From the NCBI RefSeq assembly GCF_027941955.1, contig NZ_CP115960.1, forward strand, positions 806,001 to 870,000: a stretch of DNA of 64,000 nucleotides, written 5' to 3'. The notes under the pieces were generated by a model. That model saw only the letters and a program-made list of their open reading frames with translations. It did not search any database and was not told the DNA's origin. This DNA is from Sphingomonas sp. 7/4-4. Lineage in GTDB: Bacteria; Pseudomonadota; Alphaproteobacteria; Sphingomonadales; Sphingomonadaceae. A program made the translations under genes and the position numbers. Shown here piece after piece: positions 13,520 through 22,877 of the stretch. Position 1 is the stretch's first letter. Each line of letters begins with the position of its first letter.

Positions 13520-14422
13520 TTAAGGCCGGGGAATGGAAGGGATTTCGAGAGGTCGGTAATAAGAAGCAGCGTTGGGCACGCCCTGATCGCCGGCGAGCCG
13601 GTATCGGTGGGCGGCCTCGACGGGAGATCCGCAGAGACGAAGGAGATTGCCGGCGACGATCGAGGCGACGGCATCGCCTTGGTCGCTCGCCGCGAGCAGC
13701 AGCGCGCGATTCGGCGCGTCGTCGCAGCGGTGCAGCTCCAGGATCAGCGCGAGATACGCCGTCCGCGCCTTGGCGTGCCCGGTGCGCGCGAGCGTCACCA
13801 CCTCGCTGATGCGCGGCGGCGTCAGCAGGCAATTGGGCGGCACCGCGACCAGCGCGCCGAGGATTTCGGTGTCGAGATATTCCTCCACAGTCGCATGGCG
13901 CGCCGCCTCGGCGCAGGAGGCCACAGGCTGTGCGGGATAGACCGCGAAGCGCGTGCGAGTTGCCAGCCCCGCCAGCGCCGTCTCGGCGGTGCGGCGATCG
14001 ATCTCGCGCAACGGGTCCCGGGCTCTGCCGGCCCCGCGCCGCGCCGCCAGCCGCTGCTTGGCGGCGGACAGCCCAGGCTCAAATGGGCCCGTGTTGACCG
14101 GCATCGCTTGCACGGCGCCATTGCCGCGCGGGACGAAGACCAGACGGCGGCCTCCCCTGTCGCTCGCCGCCGCTTCGAGGAGTTGCTCGGCACGTCGCGG
14201 ATCGGCGGCGATGCTGTCACCCGCGGCGAAGCGGTCCGACAGGTCCATCTGCGCCTGCTTGTCGCCCGCACGGGCCTGTTCGGCGAGCGCCTGCAGGTCC
14301 GCCGGTGCGCGGCCGGGGCGAAGGTCGATTCCGGCGTAGGAGTGCGGCGTGCAGCCGCAAGCCGACAACATCGCGGAAATCGCGATGGCGCCCTGCAGCA
14401 ACTCGACGCGATGCCGACGCAA
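13520..14422 (-). CDS. Sel1-like repeat lipoprotein upstream of the giant adhesin
   Basis: Predicted outer-membrane or periplasmic lipoprotein of about 300 residues. I place the start at the TTG at 14422 because a strong GGGGAGGGG lies just upstream and the resulting N-terminus is a lipoprotein signal (basic RRHR, hydrophobic core, lipobox LSAC); an in-frame reading further upstream to 14659 has no such logic. After the signal come alpha-helical Ala-rich stretches such as QARAGDKQAQMDLSDRFAAG and SDQGDAVASIVAGNLLRL that resemble degenerate Sel1/TPR repeats. The gene ends 12 bases before the adhesin start and shares its strand, so the two are almost surely cotranscribed. A role in adhesin export or surface retention is a guess from context. 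Confidence 0.7.
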   Translation of the reverse strand: MRRHRVELLQGAIAISAMLSACGCTPHSYAGIDLRPGRAPADLQALAEQARAGDKQAQMDLSDRFAAGDSIAADPRRAEQLLEAAASDRGGRRLVFVPRGNGAVQAMPVNTGPFEPGLSAAKQRLAARRGAGRARDPLREIDRRTAETALAGLATRTRFAVYPAQPVASCAEAARHATVEEYLDTEILGALVAVPPNCLLTPPRISEVVTLARTGHAKARTAYLALILELHRCDDAPNRALLLAASDQGDAVASIVAGNLLRLCGSPVEAAHRYRLAGDQGVPNAASYYRPLEIPSIPRP

Positions 14423-14831
14423 TAACCCCTCCCCGCGGCCAAGCACTGCTAAGCGCTTTGCCGTCAAAAAGCATGTGCGACACCGCGGCTTTATGAATTT
14501 TCTGGAACAACCGCCGCAGGGACGAAATTGACCGCTAGAACCGTGATCGTCAAGCGGCTTCCGGGTCGATTCCAAGAAATTCAAGCGCCTGCCAGGGTGT
14601 TCTGGCAAGATCGCGGGCGACCGAATATGCTCGACCCGACAGGCCCTCCCATGGGACACTTATCCCTCTCGCATCGCCGGCAATGCGGACGGCGCCACTT
14701 CAGGCCCCACCACCGCCGCCAGCGCTTTGTGTCCGCGCGGCGGTGGTGGCATGGAGGCAGCAGCGTTATGCTCCACCCGCGAGTCTCTTTTCAAAATGGC
14801 GCTAACCCAAAACAGCCCGAGAGAGCCCCAC
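14423..14831. other. Divergent intergenic region between adhesin operon and mazG
   Basis: About 400 bp with no convincing gene. It should hold the promoters of both divergent units, but no clear -35/-10 pair stands out. Its one structured element is the hairpin at 14707-14749. Confidence 0.5.
14707..14749. repeat. Perfect 13-bp inverted repeat (hairpin)
   Basis: Arms ccaccaccgccgc (14707-14719) and gcggcggtggtgg (14737-14749) are exact reverse complements with a 17-base loop. No T-run follows on either strand, so it is not a canonical intrinsic terminator. It lies in the mazG leader region about 80 bases before the likely start. Confidence 0.6.
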
Positions 14832-15594
14832 ATGACCTCCCCGATATCGAACGGCTCGTCACGATCATGGCGCGGCTGCGCGATCCGAAGACCGGTTGCG
14901 AATGGGACACCGTCCAGACCTTCGAGACGATCGCGCCTTATACGATCGAGGAAGCCTATGAAGTCGCCGACGCGATCGAACGCGGCGATATGGCCGATCT
15001 CAAGGACGAGCTCGGCGATCTGCTGCTCCAGGTCGTCTTCCACAGCCGCATGGCCGAGGAAGCCGGCCATTTCGCGCTTCCCGACGTGATCGCTTCGATC
15101 AGCGACAAGATGGAGCGCCGCCACCCGCACATCTTCCTGGGCGCCGCGGAGGGCGGCCACCATTTATGGGAACAAATCAAGGCCGCAGAGCGGGGGCGAA
15201 GGCAGAGGAGCGCGCGCAATCGGCAGGCGCGCTTGAGGGCGTCGCACTCGGCCTCCCCGCCTTGCTTCGCGCCGAGAAGCTCCAGAAACGCGCCGCGCGC
15301 ACCGGCTTCGACTGGCCCGACGCAAGCGGCGCCCGCGCCAAGATCGACGAGGAACTGGCCGAAGTCGAAGCCGCGGTCACGCATGAGGAGCGCGAGGAAG
15401 AGATTGGCGACCTGCTGTTCGCAATGGTCAATTGGGCACGCAAGCAAGGCGTCGACCCCGAAGCCGCGCTGCGCGGCGCCAACGCCAAGTTCGAACGCCG
15501 CTTCCGGGCAATGGAGGCCGAAGCCGGCGAGGCATTCGCCGGGCTCGATCTCGACGGCAAGGAAGCCTTGTGGGTCAAGGCCAAGGGCGGATGA
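14832..15594 (+). CDS. mazG: Nucleoside triphosphate pyrophosphohydrolase MazG (two likely frameshifts)
   Basis: House-cleaning enzyme hydrolysing NTPs and dNTPs to monophosphates and PPi. It carries the MazG signature: IMARLRDPKTGCEWD, then TIEEAYEVADAI and KDELGDLLLQVVFHSRMAEE (EExxxD-type Mg2+ site), and a second half with ARAKIDEELAEVEAA and EEEIGDLLFAMVNWAR, as in two-repeat MazG proteins of about 255 residues. The ATG at 14832 gives MTSPDIERLV only if one C is added to the CCCC at 14839-14842; otherwise the frame would have to start at an ATG near 14769. A second break is in GGGGG at 15192-15196; six G gives AAERGAKAEERA. With both repaired the length is 254 codons. The stop overlaps the next start as ATGA. 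Confidence 0.88.
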
Positions 15595-16426
15595 GGCTCT
15601 GGCAATGGGTGCGAAGCCAGCGCCCGGTCGGCCTGCTCCTCTACGGTGCGATCGGAGCGATCCTGATCGCCCTGATCGTACTGCCTCGATTATTCCCGGA
15701 TGGCCTCGAAGTTGCCGGTCCCACGCCCGACGAGGGCTTGTTGGCCATCGGTTCCGACGGTTGGGAAGGTGCGACCTTCCATCCCCTCGCCCTTCTCGTC
15801 GAGAATGAGCAATTGCGGGCAAAGGGCCAGCAGCGCGTCGGTGAACTGTGCCTGGACCCCGCGGCGGCGCGCGCCGAACTCGATCGCGCGTTCGGCCGGA
15901 CGCGCGCGGACCGCAGCGGCACGCGCGCCGTCTGGGTGAAGCTGGTCGCGCGCAAATATCTCGTCAGCAATGCCTGCACCAATCGCAACCGCACGCGCGC
16001 CGGCCGCCATTATGGCTACGTCTATCGCATCACCGCGCTGCAGGCGGTGCATCCGATCGACTGCGGCTATCTGCGTTTCATCTTCAACAGTCGCCGCTGC
16101 CCCGCACCTCCTCTCCGCCCAAAGCGATCCACATAGACGCCGCGCAGAGTTACCCAGCCGAAGCGCTCGGCCGCGGCGCGCAGGGACTCGCGACGATCGA
16201 GGCGCTGGTCGGGCCGGGCGACAAGGTGATCGCCTGCAAGGTGACTGCGAGCGCCGGCGACGCAGCGCTCGATCGTGCCGCCTGCGATGTCTTTGCCGCC
16301 AATGCCCGGTCCTATGCCGGAAAGGGCTCGACTGCCGGGCTGGCCTCGGGCGTGCGCCGGATCCGCACCCGGATCCGCTTCGAGCTCGAAAAGCCCGCGC
16401 CGAACAGCGCCCGGCCGGCGCCCTGA
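15591..16426 (+). CDS. Membrane-anchored protein with TonB-C-like C-terminal domain (one frameshift)
   Basis: Starts by ATGA overlap with mazG. One N-terminal membrane helix (VGLLLYGAIGAILIALIVLP) is followed by a periplasmic domain with several Cys (GELCLDP, SNACTNRNR, PIDCGY) and a C-terminal stretch, GLATIEALVGPGDKVIACKV followed by AALDRAACDVFAANA, that resembles the TonB C-terminal fold. The frame breaks at CCCC 16100-16103; five C joins FNSRRCP to RTSSPPKAIHI and gives about 278 residues. No Pro-rich TonB linker is visible, so it is unlikely to be a classical TonB. Function unknown; translational coupling to mazG is the main contextual clue. Confidence 0.7.
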
Positions 16427-16804
16427 TTGCAATGTAGGATTTCGTCTGCTCGACTGGACAAGACCGTCATCAGTCCTTGCCTTCGCAACGCTCTTTGAAC
16501 GCGTGAACCCTCGACATCCGGCCAACACCGGGATCGCCCCCCAATCGTCACCCCGGCGAAAGCCGGGGCCCAGAGTAGGCGGCCGTGCCGCTCGTGGCTC
16601 TGGATCCCGGCATCCGCCGCGATGACGGATGCGCGCGCCCTCTCACAAACAGGGAATCCGCACGCACGCCTGTGTCAACTTCGGCGACTATTTGTTCCCC
16701 GTTTCCCTTAGCGAACGGACAATATCGGCACACCCCGCCAAAACCCGCATTTTCGCGTTCCCCATTGTCCGCGTTCAGTCTGCCGGATCGGGAATCGCCC
16801 CGTT
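16427..16804. other. Intergenic region with a REP-like element
   Basis: Convergent intergenic space of about 380 bp. Apart from the palindromic repeat at 16547-16626 I see no gene or RNA; short open frames here look random. Confidence 0.5.
16547..16626. repeat. REP-like 80-bp palindromic element, copy A
   Basis: Begins gtcaccccggcgaaagccgg and ends with an imperfect inverted copy, cccggcatccgccgcgatgac. It is the same size and sequence family as 28618-28697 and 35301-35380, with a shorter relative at 43698-43755. It lies between convergent genes. Confidence 0.8.
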
Positions 16805-17194
16805 TCAGCGGGCCTGAACGCGGATTATCGGCAAGGTGCCCGGCGCGAAGCGCGAATAGGTCATGTTGATCGCGGCGATGTTGCGGCGCTGCCCGTTGAG
16901 CTTCTGCGGCGCGGTGCAGGTGCCGGCGTTGAGGATCCGGCGCACCGGCAGATCCTGCACGCCGCCATTCTGGAACCGCACGGTCAGGCGGGTGAAGTGG
17001 ATCGGGCGATTGAGCGCGCAGACGCGGATCTGGCGATCGCGCGCATTCCCGCGGAGATTGACGGTGTCCCGATCGCTGCCGCGGCTCACCGTCTTGTAGC
17101 CGACGGTGCGCCAGCCCGGCTGTGCCTGCGCGGCGGTGGCAGTGCCAAGGGCGGTGGCGCCGAGCGACAGGACAAGGAAAGGAAGGATTTTCAT
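16805..17194 (-). CDS. Small secreted protein, possibly DUF2541-like
   Basis: About 129 residues. The ATG at 17194 is preferred because GGAG sits eight bases upstream; earlier in-frame starts lie too close to it. A signal peptide (MKILPFLVLSLGATALG..AQA) is followed by a beta-rich domain (WRTVGYKTVSRGSDRDTVNL, then RQIRVCALNRPIHFTRL and NIAAINMTYSR). One Cys in IRVCALN and one in NAGTCTAP could form a disulfide. The pattern of a fold-increase motif followed by FxNG recalls the DUF2541 secreted proteins, but this is a weak match made by eye. Function unknown. Confidence 0.7.
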   Translation of the reverse strand: MKILPFLVLSLGATALGTATAAQAQPGWRTVGYKTVSRGSDRDTVNLRGNARDRQIRVCALNRPIHFTRLTVRFQNGGVQDLPVRRILNAGTCTAPQKLNGQRRNIAAINMTYSRFAPGTLPIIRVQAR

Positions 17195-17273
17195 AGGCAT
17201 CACTCCATGTCCCCCGCCCGTGCCGATTTTAGCACAAACGTTCCGGCATCAAAACCAGTTCGGAATCGTAGCG

Positions 17274-18563
17274 CTATGCGCGGCGCGTCTCGAACCGCTC
17301 GTAATCCCGCGGCGCCATGCGGACTTCGTAGACCGATTGCGGGCCTTCGACTCGCTGCTCGATCACTTCGCCATGCTGGTGGAGCCAGGCGGCCCCCGCC
17401 CCGTCGGCCGGATCGAGCGCGATCGTGTAGCGGCGATGCCCCTCGGTGAGCCGCGCGGCGACGGTCTCGATCAGCGTGTCGACCCCTCCCCGGTCACTGC
17501 GGAGATCGGCATCACGTCGTCGCGCTTGCCGGCATCCTCCAGCAATTGGGCGCGGCGTTCCCCGTCGAGCAGATCGAGCTTGTTCCACGCCTCGAACCGT
17601 GGCGTCGCCTCGGCCACGCCGATCTCGCTCAGCACTTTCTCGACATCGGCACGCTGCGCCTCGCTGTCCGGATGCGCGATGTCGCGGACATGGATCAGCA
17701 GGTCGGCCGACACGACTTCCTCCAGCGTCGCCTTGAACGCCGCGACGAGCTGGGTCGGCAGTTCAGAGACGAAGCCCACCGTGTCCGACAGGATCGCCTT
17801 GTCGATGCCCGGTAGCGAGATCTGCCGCAGCGTCGGATCGAGCGTGGCGAAGAGCAGATTCTCCGCCATGACGTCAGAACCGGTCAAGCGATTGAAAAGC
17901 GTTGATTTTCCGGCGTTGGTATAGCCGACCAACGCGATCACCGGCCACGGCGCGCGCTGGCGCCGGTCGCGGTGAAGCGTACGCGTGCGGCTGACCTGGT
18001 CGAGCTCCTTGCGCAGCCGCGCCATACGGTCGCGGATCAGGCGCCTGTCGGCCTCGATCTGGGTCTCGCCCGGGCCGCCGAGAAAGCCGAAGCCGCCGCG
18101 CTGACGTTCGAGGTGCGTCCAGCTGCGCACCAGCCGGCCCGCCTGATAATCGAGATGCGCGAGCTCGACCTGGAGCCGGCCCTCGGCGGTGCGCGCGCTC
18201 GCCGAAGATCTCGAGGATCAATCCGGTACGGTCGATCACCTTGCAGCCGAGCGCCGTCTCGAGATTGCGCTGCTGCACCGGCGTTAAGGCCGCATCGAAA
18301 ACAGCGAGCTGAAGTTCTTGATCTCGAACGGTTTCTGCGATGGCATCGACCTGCCCAGACCCGATCAGCGTCCCCGGCTTGGGCTGACGTAGCTTGACCG
18401 CCACCTTCTCGCGCACCTCGACGCCGATCGCCGCGGCGAGGCCGGCAGTCTCCTCGAGGCGCGCCTCGGCGTCGCGCGAGCTGCCGCCCATCTCGGGATA
18501 GACGACGATCGCCCGCGCGCCGCGGGAGAACTCGTCGGCGTCACGATCGAAACCGGTACTCAT
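17274..18563 (-). CDS. hflX: GTPase HflX (two frameshifts)
   Basis: Ribosome-associated GTPase that splits stalled 70S ribosomes under stress. The N-terminal HflX domain contains [16 protein letters not shown], followed by [13 protein letters not shown], the linker [20 protein letters not shown], then the G domain with G1 [14 protein letters not shown]2/G3 [10 protein letters not shown] and [12 protein letters not shown], and G4 NKLD. Breaks lie in the GC repeat at 18191-18198 (restoring one GC gives the family motif [11 protein letters not shown]) and at CCCC 17483-17486 (five C joins VTGEG to VDTLIETVA). Repaired length is about 430 residues, normal for the family. It starts six bases after hfq with a GAGGA site, so hfq-hflX is one transcript as in many proteobacteria. 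Confidence 0.93.
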
Positions 18564-18569
18564 GCGTCC

Positions 18570-19061
18570 TCAATCGCCGTCGGGGACGGCGGTTTCCTCG
18601 GCGAGGTTGAGCGGATGCGCCGGCTGGATGGTCGACACCGCATGCTTGTAGACGAGCTGTGCCATGCCCTCGCGCTGGAGCAGCATGCAGAACAGGTCGA
18701 ACGCGGCGATCTGGCCCTGGAGCATGACGCCGTTCACCAGGAACATCGTCACGTTTTCCTGCTGCTTGCGCACGGCGTTGAGGAAAATCTCCTGCAAAAC
18801 CGGGTTCTTGTGCTGGAATTCTCCGGCCGCTTCGAGAAGCGCGGCGAGGTCCACCGGCCCTGCGGGCATGATCGTCGAGATGGCGTGCTTGTAGATCAGC
18901 TGCGACTGGCCGTCGCGGCGGAGCAGCACCGAGAAATTGTCGAACCAGGTGACGATCCCCTGGAGCTTGACGCCCTTCACGAGGAACATCGTCACCGGCA
19001 CCTTGGAGCGCCGAAGCGAGTTGAGGAAAAGGTCCTGAAGCGAGGTCTGCTTCTCGGCCAT
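18570..19061 (-). CDS. hfq: Tandem double-domain RNA chaperone Hfq
   Basis: RNA chaperone for sRNA-mRNA pairing, here 163 residues, about twice the usual 70-100. Two complete Sm/Hfq domains are in tandem: residues about 3-71 ([20 protein letters not shown] ending [10 protein letters not shown]) and 83-152 ([19 protein letters not shown] ending [10 protein letters not shown]). Both keep the Sm2 YKHA motif and the FDxF core. Domain 1 retains the basic rim (LRRSK) and LQD; domain 2 has NAVRKQQEN and LQE, so its rim and proximal face have diverged. Three chains would give a six-fold ring. A double Hfq is known from Sphingomonadales such as Novosphingobium. RBS AAGGAAA lies seven bases before ATG. 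It sits between ntrX and hflX. Confidence 0.95.
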   Translation of the reverse strand: MAEKQTSLQDLFLNSLRRSKVPVTMFLVKGVKLQGIVTWFDNFSVLLRRDGQSQLIYKHAISTIMPAGPVDLAALLEAAGEFQHKNPVLQEIFLNAVRKQQENVTMFLVNGVMLQGQIAAFDLFCMLLQREGMAQLVYKHAVSTIQPAHPLNLAEETAVPDGD

Positions 19062-19182
19062 GATGGTTTCCTTCTATTCTTGGCGGGGTCTGTCCCGCTT
19101 CGCGCCGGTTCCCGGCGTCGGAATGCCGCGCCACCTCGGCACGGAGCCCGCAGTCTATTGGTTCTGCGGGGCTGCGTCCAAC

Positions 19183-20561
19183 CTATTCCTCGCGAGTCTC
19201 GGTGATGCCGAGCAGCTTCAGCTTGCGGTGCAGCGCCGACCGCTCCATCCCGATGAAGCTGGCGGTGCGCGAGATGTTGCCCGAGAAGCGGCGGATCTGG
19301 ACGCGCAGATATTCGCGCTCGAAGGTCTCGCGCGCTTCCTTGAGCGGTGCGCCCATGATCGCATTGGCGCCGACGCCGCCCCCGATATCGCCGGGCTTGC
19401 CGAGCACTTCGGGAGGCAGCAGGTCGAGGTCGATCCGCCCGATCCGGTCGCCGGGGGCGAGGATCACCGTGCGCTCGACGACGTTGCGCAGCTGGCGGAC
19501 ATTGCCCGGCCATTCATAGCTCTGCAGCGCAACCATCGCATCGGGCGCCACTTCGGGCGTCGGCACGCGGCGCTCGCTGGCGTAATGCGCGACGAAATGC
19601 TCGACCAGCACGGGGATGTCCTCACGGCGCTCGGTGAGCGGCGGGATCAGCACCGGCACGACGTTGAGCCGGTAATAAAGGTCCTCGCGGAAGCGCGCCG
19701 CGGCGATCTCCGCCATCAGGTCGCGCGCAGTGGCGGAGACGACGCGGACATCGACCTTGACCACGCGGGTGCCGCCCACCCGGCTGAAGCTCTGGTCGGT
19801 GAGCACCCGCAGGATCCGCGCCTGCGTCGCGACCGGCATGTCGGCGATCTCGTCGAGGAACAGGGTTCCGCCATGCGCCTGTTCGAGCAGGCCCGGGCGG
19901 ACGAGATCGCCCCCTCCTCCACCCCGAACAACTCCTCCTCGACGCGTTCGGGAAGCATTCGCGCCGCGCTGACGATCACGAAGGGAGCCGTCGTGCGCTG
20001 GCTCCAGCCGTGGAGCAATCGCGCCGCGACTTCCTTGCCCACGCCCGGCCCGCCGGTGATCAGCACGCGGCTGCCGGTCGAGGCGACGCGCTTCAGCGTG
20101 GCGCGCACGGTGTTGATCGCCGCCGAATTGCCGGTCAGGTCGTTCTCGCGACCCGCCGAGGCGCGCAGCGACACGACTTCGCGGCGGAGGCGTTCGGTCT
20201 CGGTGGCCCGCTCGACGAGCAGCAGCAGCCGCTCCGCCTCGAACGGCTTTTCGATGAAATCGACTGCGCCGCGGCGGATCGCGGCGACCGCGGTGTCGAT
20301 ATTGCCGTGCCCGGAGATCACCAGCACCGGGATCGAAGGATCGCGCCGCTTCATTTCGTCGAGCAGTTCGAGCCCGTCGAGCCGCGAGCCCTGGAGCCAC
20401 ACGTCGAGCAGCACCAGGCTCGGCCGGCGCTCGGCGATGGCTTCCAATGCGGCATCGCTGTCGGCGGCGCCGCGCGTGGCATAGCCTTCGTCCTCCAGCA
20501 CACCCGCGACCAACTCGCGGATGTCGCGTTCGTCGTCGACGACGAGGATATCGAGGCTCAT
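19183..20561 (-). CDS. ntrX: Nitrogen regulation response regulator NtrX (one frameshift)
   Basis: Response regulator of the NtrYX pair. The receiver domain ([13 protein letters not shown]) has phospho-acceptor Asp53 in LVLLDVWL and Lys in FIEKPFEAE. The central AAA+ domain has Walker [11 protein letters not shown] and Walker [14 protein letters not shown], but the sigma54-contact GAFTGA loop is absent: [17 protein letters not shown] stands in its place. The C-terminus is a Fis-type helix-turn-helix ([20 protein letters not shown]). The break is at CCCCC 19910-19914; a sixth C gives EEGGDLV and a 459-residue protein. The start overlaps the ntrY stop as ATGA. Lack of GAFTGA implies it does not activate sigma54 promoters in the NtrC manner. 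Confidence 0.93.
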
Positions 20562-22807
20562 GAGGATTTTCCGGTTCTGGTAAGTGCCGCCGGCCGCGGA
20601 TCGGCGGCCTCGGTCTGGGTGTCCTGAAGCGCCAGCTTCTCGAGCGCTTCGGTGTCGAAACAGATGATGACGACGGTGCCGCCGCCCTCGCGATCCATGA
20701 AGGCGATCGTGCCGAAATGCTCTTCGACGATCTTCTTGACGATCGCGAGGCCGAGCCCGGTGCCGCGGCTGCGCGTGGTCATATAGGGCTCGACGATGCG
20801 ATCGCGCTCGACCGGCAGCCCGACGCCGTTGTCGGCGACGGTCAGCAGGATGCGGTGCGCGTCTTCCCGGCGGATCGTGAGCACCACTTCACCCTGCGCC
20901 AGCGCTTCGCCCTCGCCGCGCGCTTCGATCGCCTCGACGGCGTTCTTGATGACGTTGGTGAGTGCCTGCCCCATCTGCCGGCGATCGCTGACCAGGCTCG
21001 GGGGATCCTCCGGCGAGTCGAGCTCGAAACGGATCGTCGGGTGCGCGACTTCGTGGAGGAACATCGCCTGCCGCGCGATGTCGAGCAGCGACTCGCGGCG
21101 GAACAGCGGCTTGGGCATCCGCGCGAAGGACGAGAATTCGTCGACCATGCGCCGCAGATCGCCCACCTGCCGTATGATCGTGCCGGTCAACTGGCCGAAC
21201 ACGCCCTCCTCCCTCGATCTGCTTGCCGTAGCGGCGCTGGAGGCGCTCGGCGGCGAGCTGGATCGGCGTGAGCGGGTTCTTGATCTCGTGCGCGATCCGC
21301 CGCGCCACGTCGGACCAGGCGGCACGGCGCTGATCGAGCAATTGCTGGGTGATGTCGTCGAAGGTGAGCACCTGCCCCGCTTCGTCCGAAGTGATCTTCA
21401 CCGCGAGCGTCCGCGCCTCGCCGCCCACGGTGACCTGCGCCACCGCTTCGCGCTCGGGGCTGTCGAGCAAGGCGTCGAGCTCGGGGGCGATCCCGGCGAG
21501 CGGTTTGCCCACCGACTCCTCCTCGCTTCGGCGCAGGAGCGTCAGCGCCGAGGCATTCACCAGGCGCACGACCCGATCGGCCCCGATCGAGACGACGCCG
21601 GCGGAAACCCCCGACATCACTGCCTCGATCAGTGCGCGGCGGCTCTCGAGCTGCGCATTCGCGGTGACGAGAGCCGTGTTCTGGAGTTCGAGCTGCGCAG
21701 TCATCCGATTGAAGGCATCGCCCAGCGTGCCGATCTCGTCCGCGTGCTTCGGCACGGCAACTCGCGCGCCTAGATCGCCCCCGCGACTCGCCGTGCTGCC
21801 GTCACCAGTTCGTCGATGGGACGAACAAGCCGGTCCGCAACCGCGAGCGCGATGGCCGTCGCGAGCCCGACGATCAGGAGCGCGACGCCAAACAGCACCG
21901 CGTTGAACTGAATCTGAAGCGAGCGGGCGCGCTTCTGCAGCGTCTCATACTCGGCGATGATCCCGGTGGCGGCCTGGCTCTGTCGGTTGAGATAGTCGAC
22001 GTTGACAGGGGTGGCGACGTAGAGAAACAGGTTCTGCGCCCGGTCCACCGGCGTCACCACCCACAACACGTTGGAATCATAGTTTGTCGCGCTGTCCCGA
22101 TTGCGCAACTGGCTGAGAACCTGCGCCGATACGCGCGCAGTGAAGAGTGCGGGCTCCGGTGCTTCGTACGCGTAAAGTGCCTTCACGGTTTTGCCGTCGA
22201 CCACCCGGAACAGCACGGATTGGTAGAGGCTGCGAAGATAGGTCTGCTCGAGAAAGCGGAGTTGGAAGTCCGAGGATCCCTCTGGAATCTGCGGATATCT
22301 CGCCAACAAGTCGTCTACCATGGTCCGCGCCTCGCCGGTCCATCGCTTGACGATGAGATTTTGCCCCTCCTTCGCCATCGCCACCGTTGAATTGAAGGCC
22401 TTCTGAGCGCGTTCGGAACCCCAGAGCTGCACGCCCGACTGGAACATCACGGAGGCGGCGATGACCGTGAGCACAATAGGGATCGTCGCCATCAGGCTGA
22501 ACACCGCGACGAGGCGGACGTGCAGTCGGCCCCGTTCCGCCAATGCGCGCTGGGCAGCACGACGGATCGCGATCCGCCGCCCGACCAGCACAATCAGCGC
22601 GACGCAGGGAAGCAAGTTGGCGAGCAGCAGCAGCGCCGCAACGCCGGGGCTGAACAGCTGACCACTCCAAAAATGGGTAACGAAGAGATAGGTACCGAGC
22701 GGAGCCGCCAGCACCAATGCGACTACCGCGATCTCCAGCATACGGGTGCGTGCGAAGCGTCGTTTGCTCTCAGCCCCTACAATCGCTGGCTCGGTCACGG
22801 CGTCCAT
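20558..22807 (-). CDS. ntrY: Membrane sensor histidine kinase NtrY (two frameshifts)
   Basis: Sensor partner of NtrX, about 750 residues. N-terminal membrane segments (IAVVALVLAAPLGTYLFV; VAALLLLANLLPCVALIVLV; VAVFSLMATIPIVLTVIAAS), a periplasmic region, a further helix (FGVALLIVGLATAIALAVA) and HAMP are followed by a PAS-like region, the H-box [21 protein letters not shown]-box NVIKNAVEAI and G-boxes DNGVGLP and GTGLGLAIVKK. Breaks: CCCCC 21778-21782 (six C restores RVAGGDLGARVAVPKH) and about 21204-21213 (between KQIEG and EEGVFGQLTG). The ATG at 22807 (MDAVTEPA) is preferred to a GTG at 22846; neither has a strong RBS. Confidence 0.92.
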
Positions 22808-22877
22808 CGTTGCTTGGATACAACGAGATTGTGGCCGAAAGAACACATAATTTTCGGCTAATCGTCACAAACTGTCG

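Noticed and set aside
9130..14425. Plus-strand open frames of about 880-900 codons (9130-11769 and 11717-14425)
   Set aside because: They are exactly antisense to the adhesin and lipoprotein genes. The products are Arg/Ala/Gly-rich without domain logic, a usual shadow of GC-rich codon bias.
14528..14831. Upstream extension of the mazG frame to 14528
   Set aside because: The extra residues are Arg/His/Pro-rich, unlike any MazG N-terminus, and an ATG with the right context lies at 14832.
19147..19170. 7-bp inverted repeat between ntrX and hfq as a terminator
   Set aside because: Short stem (cccgcag/ctgcggg) with a 10-base loop and no T run on the minus strand; not enough for a terminator call.
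19900..19920. Programmed ribosomal frameshifting as the cause of the split ntrX and similar genes
   Set aside because: The same signature occurs in about 20 unrelated genes on both strands, at different run lengths and without slippery heptamers, so a shared sequencing artefact is simpler.
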